A stretch of DNA of 6,423 bases, from positions 1 to 6,423 of the forward strand of contig JACZKP010000127.1 in assembly GCA_014860005.1 (NCBI GenBank), given 5' to 3'. A program made the position numbers and the translations under genes. The DNA is from Verrucomicrobiota bacterium. Its GTDB lineage: Bacteria > Verrucomicrobiota > Verrucomicrobiae > Limisphaerales > UBA11358. Below the pieces are notes generated by a model. The model was not told where the DNA came from. It searched no databases and saw only the letters and a program-made list of their open reading frames with translations. Below, piece by piece: positions 6,196 through 6,423 of this stretch; positions within the stretch are counted from its first letter, which is position 1, and every line of letters begins with the position of its first letter.

Positions 6196-6423
6196 TCGGA
6201 CTTACCGCGAAGAGATTTCTGAAAATAGTTTGAACAAAAAGGGGGCGGTACGGATCCAAAGGCCATGTCTGCACGTTTTGTAAATGTGGATCGCCAGACG
6301 CCGATGTTTCTGCCCTGTGATCTGCGCGAGTGGTTGCCCGCCGATCATATCGTCCACTTCCTCCTGGATGCGGTGGAGCAACTGCCACTGAACCATTTCC
6401 ACGTCAATGCCCGCGGCACCGGC
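6189..6423 (+). mobile_element. Left end of an insertion sequence (IS1182-like), cut by the window edge
   Basis: The presence of the element is shown by the transposase N-terminus at 6265. The left boundary is inferred: the stretch from about 6189 (CAGCCTGTCGGACTTACC) is the best candidate for the terminal inverted repeat, because it follows the palindrome and lies at the usual short distance upstream of the transposase. The right end is outside the window, so neither the inverted repeats nor a target duplication can be compared. The bases between 6049 and 6180 hold no gene that I can support. Confidence 0.6.
6265..6423 (+). CDS. Transposase N-terminus (IS1182-like), partial
   Basis: The first 53 codons of a DDE-type transposase run off the right edge without a stop. 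The recognisable pattern is MSARFVNVDRQTPMFLP, then DLREWLPADHIVHFLLDAVE and FHVNARGTG. This matches the N-terminal region (DUF772-type) of IS1182-group and related IS5-like transposases, which typically read 'LPPDLREWVPEDHLVHFILDAV'. Here Cys18 replaces the usual second proline. The catalytic residues lie beyond the window, so activity cannot be judged. TAG at 6226-6228 closes the frame upstream and ATG 6265 is the first start codon after it. AAGG just before the ATG is too close to act as a normal Shine-Dalgarno. It points away from sulfatase 2, in the same direction, and did not interrupt it. Confidence 0.82.
   Translation, partial: MSARFVNVDRQTPMFLPCDLREWLPADHIVHFLLDAVEQLPLNHFHVNARGTG

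Noticed and set aside
6185..6402. Minus-strand frames of 66-67 codons at the right edge.
   Set aside because: They are antisense to the transposase, whose N-terminus is recognisable on the plus strand.

Overview
The window is GC-rich, densely packed bacterial chromosomal DNA with genes on both strands. Two secreted or periplasmic sulfatases of the arylsulfatase A type, a dTMP kinase with an extended C-terminus, and a near absence of Shine-Dalgarno sequences point to the Planctomycetota-Verrucomicrobiota group. Verrucomicrobiota is my best guess. This is inference from gene content and style; there is no rRNA or other phylogenetic marker except a short infA.

Layout from left to right. At 14-1305, on the minus strand, an uncharacterised protein with a basic RGG-like segment and a coiled coil is followed by a thymidylate kinase (tmk). 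Reading away from these on the plus strand is sulfatase 1 (1426-2901), whose leader looks like a Tat signal with one arginine changed to cysteine. It converges with infA (translation initiation factor IF-1, minus strand, 2914-3132), leaving only 12 bases between the stops. From a 195-base divergent region with candidate promoters on both strands, two small single-pass membrane proteins run rightwards (3328-3606 and 3612-4010). They look like diverged tandem paralogues, and the second has the only strong Shine-Dalgarno in the window. Converging on them is a guanidinium exporter of the SMR family (Gdx/SugE, minus strand, 4154-4480). Divergent from it is sulfatase 2 (4603-6048), with a complete set of sulfatase active-site residues and a Sec-type leader. 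The right edge (from about 6181) is the left end of an insertion sequence, with the first 53 codons of a transposase that looks like the IS1182 group.

The genes do not form one pathway. tmk and infA are housekeeping genes. The sulfatases are accessory enzymes for removing sulfate from sulfated polysaccharides or similar esters. The exporter handles guanidinium. The IS is an insertion at the edge.

I see no CRISPR array, defence system, tRNA or rRNA. I did not find a convincing new multi-gene system. The points most worth following are the paralogous membrane-protein pair, the altered Tat motif in sulfatase 1, its His-to-Gly change at an active-site position, the exact palindrome at the infA start, and the pair of similar palindromes flanking the sulfatase 2/IS junction.
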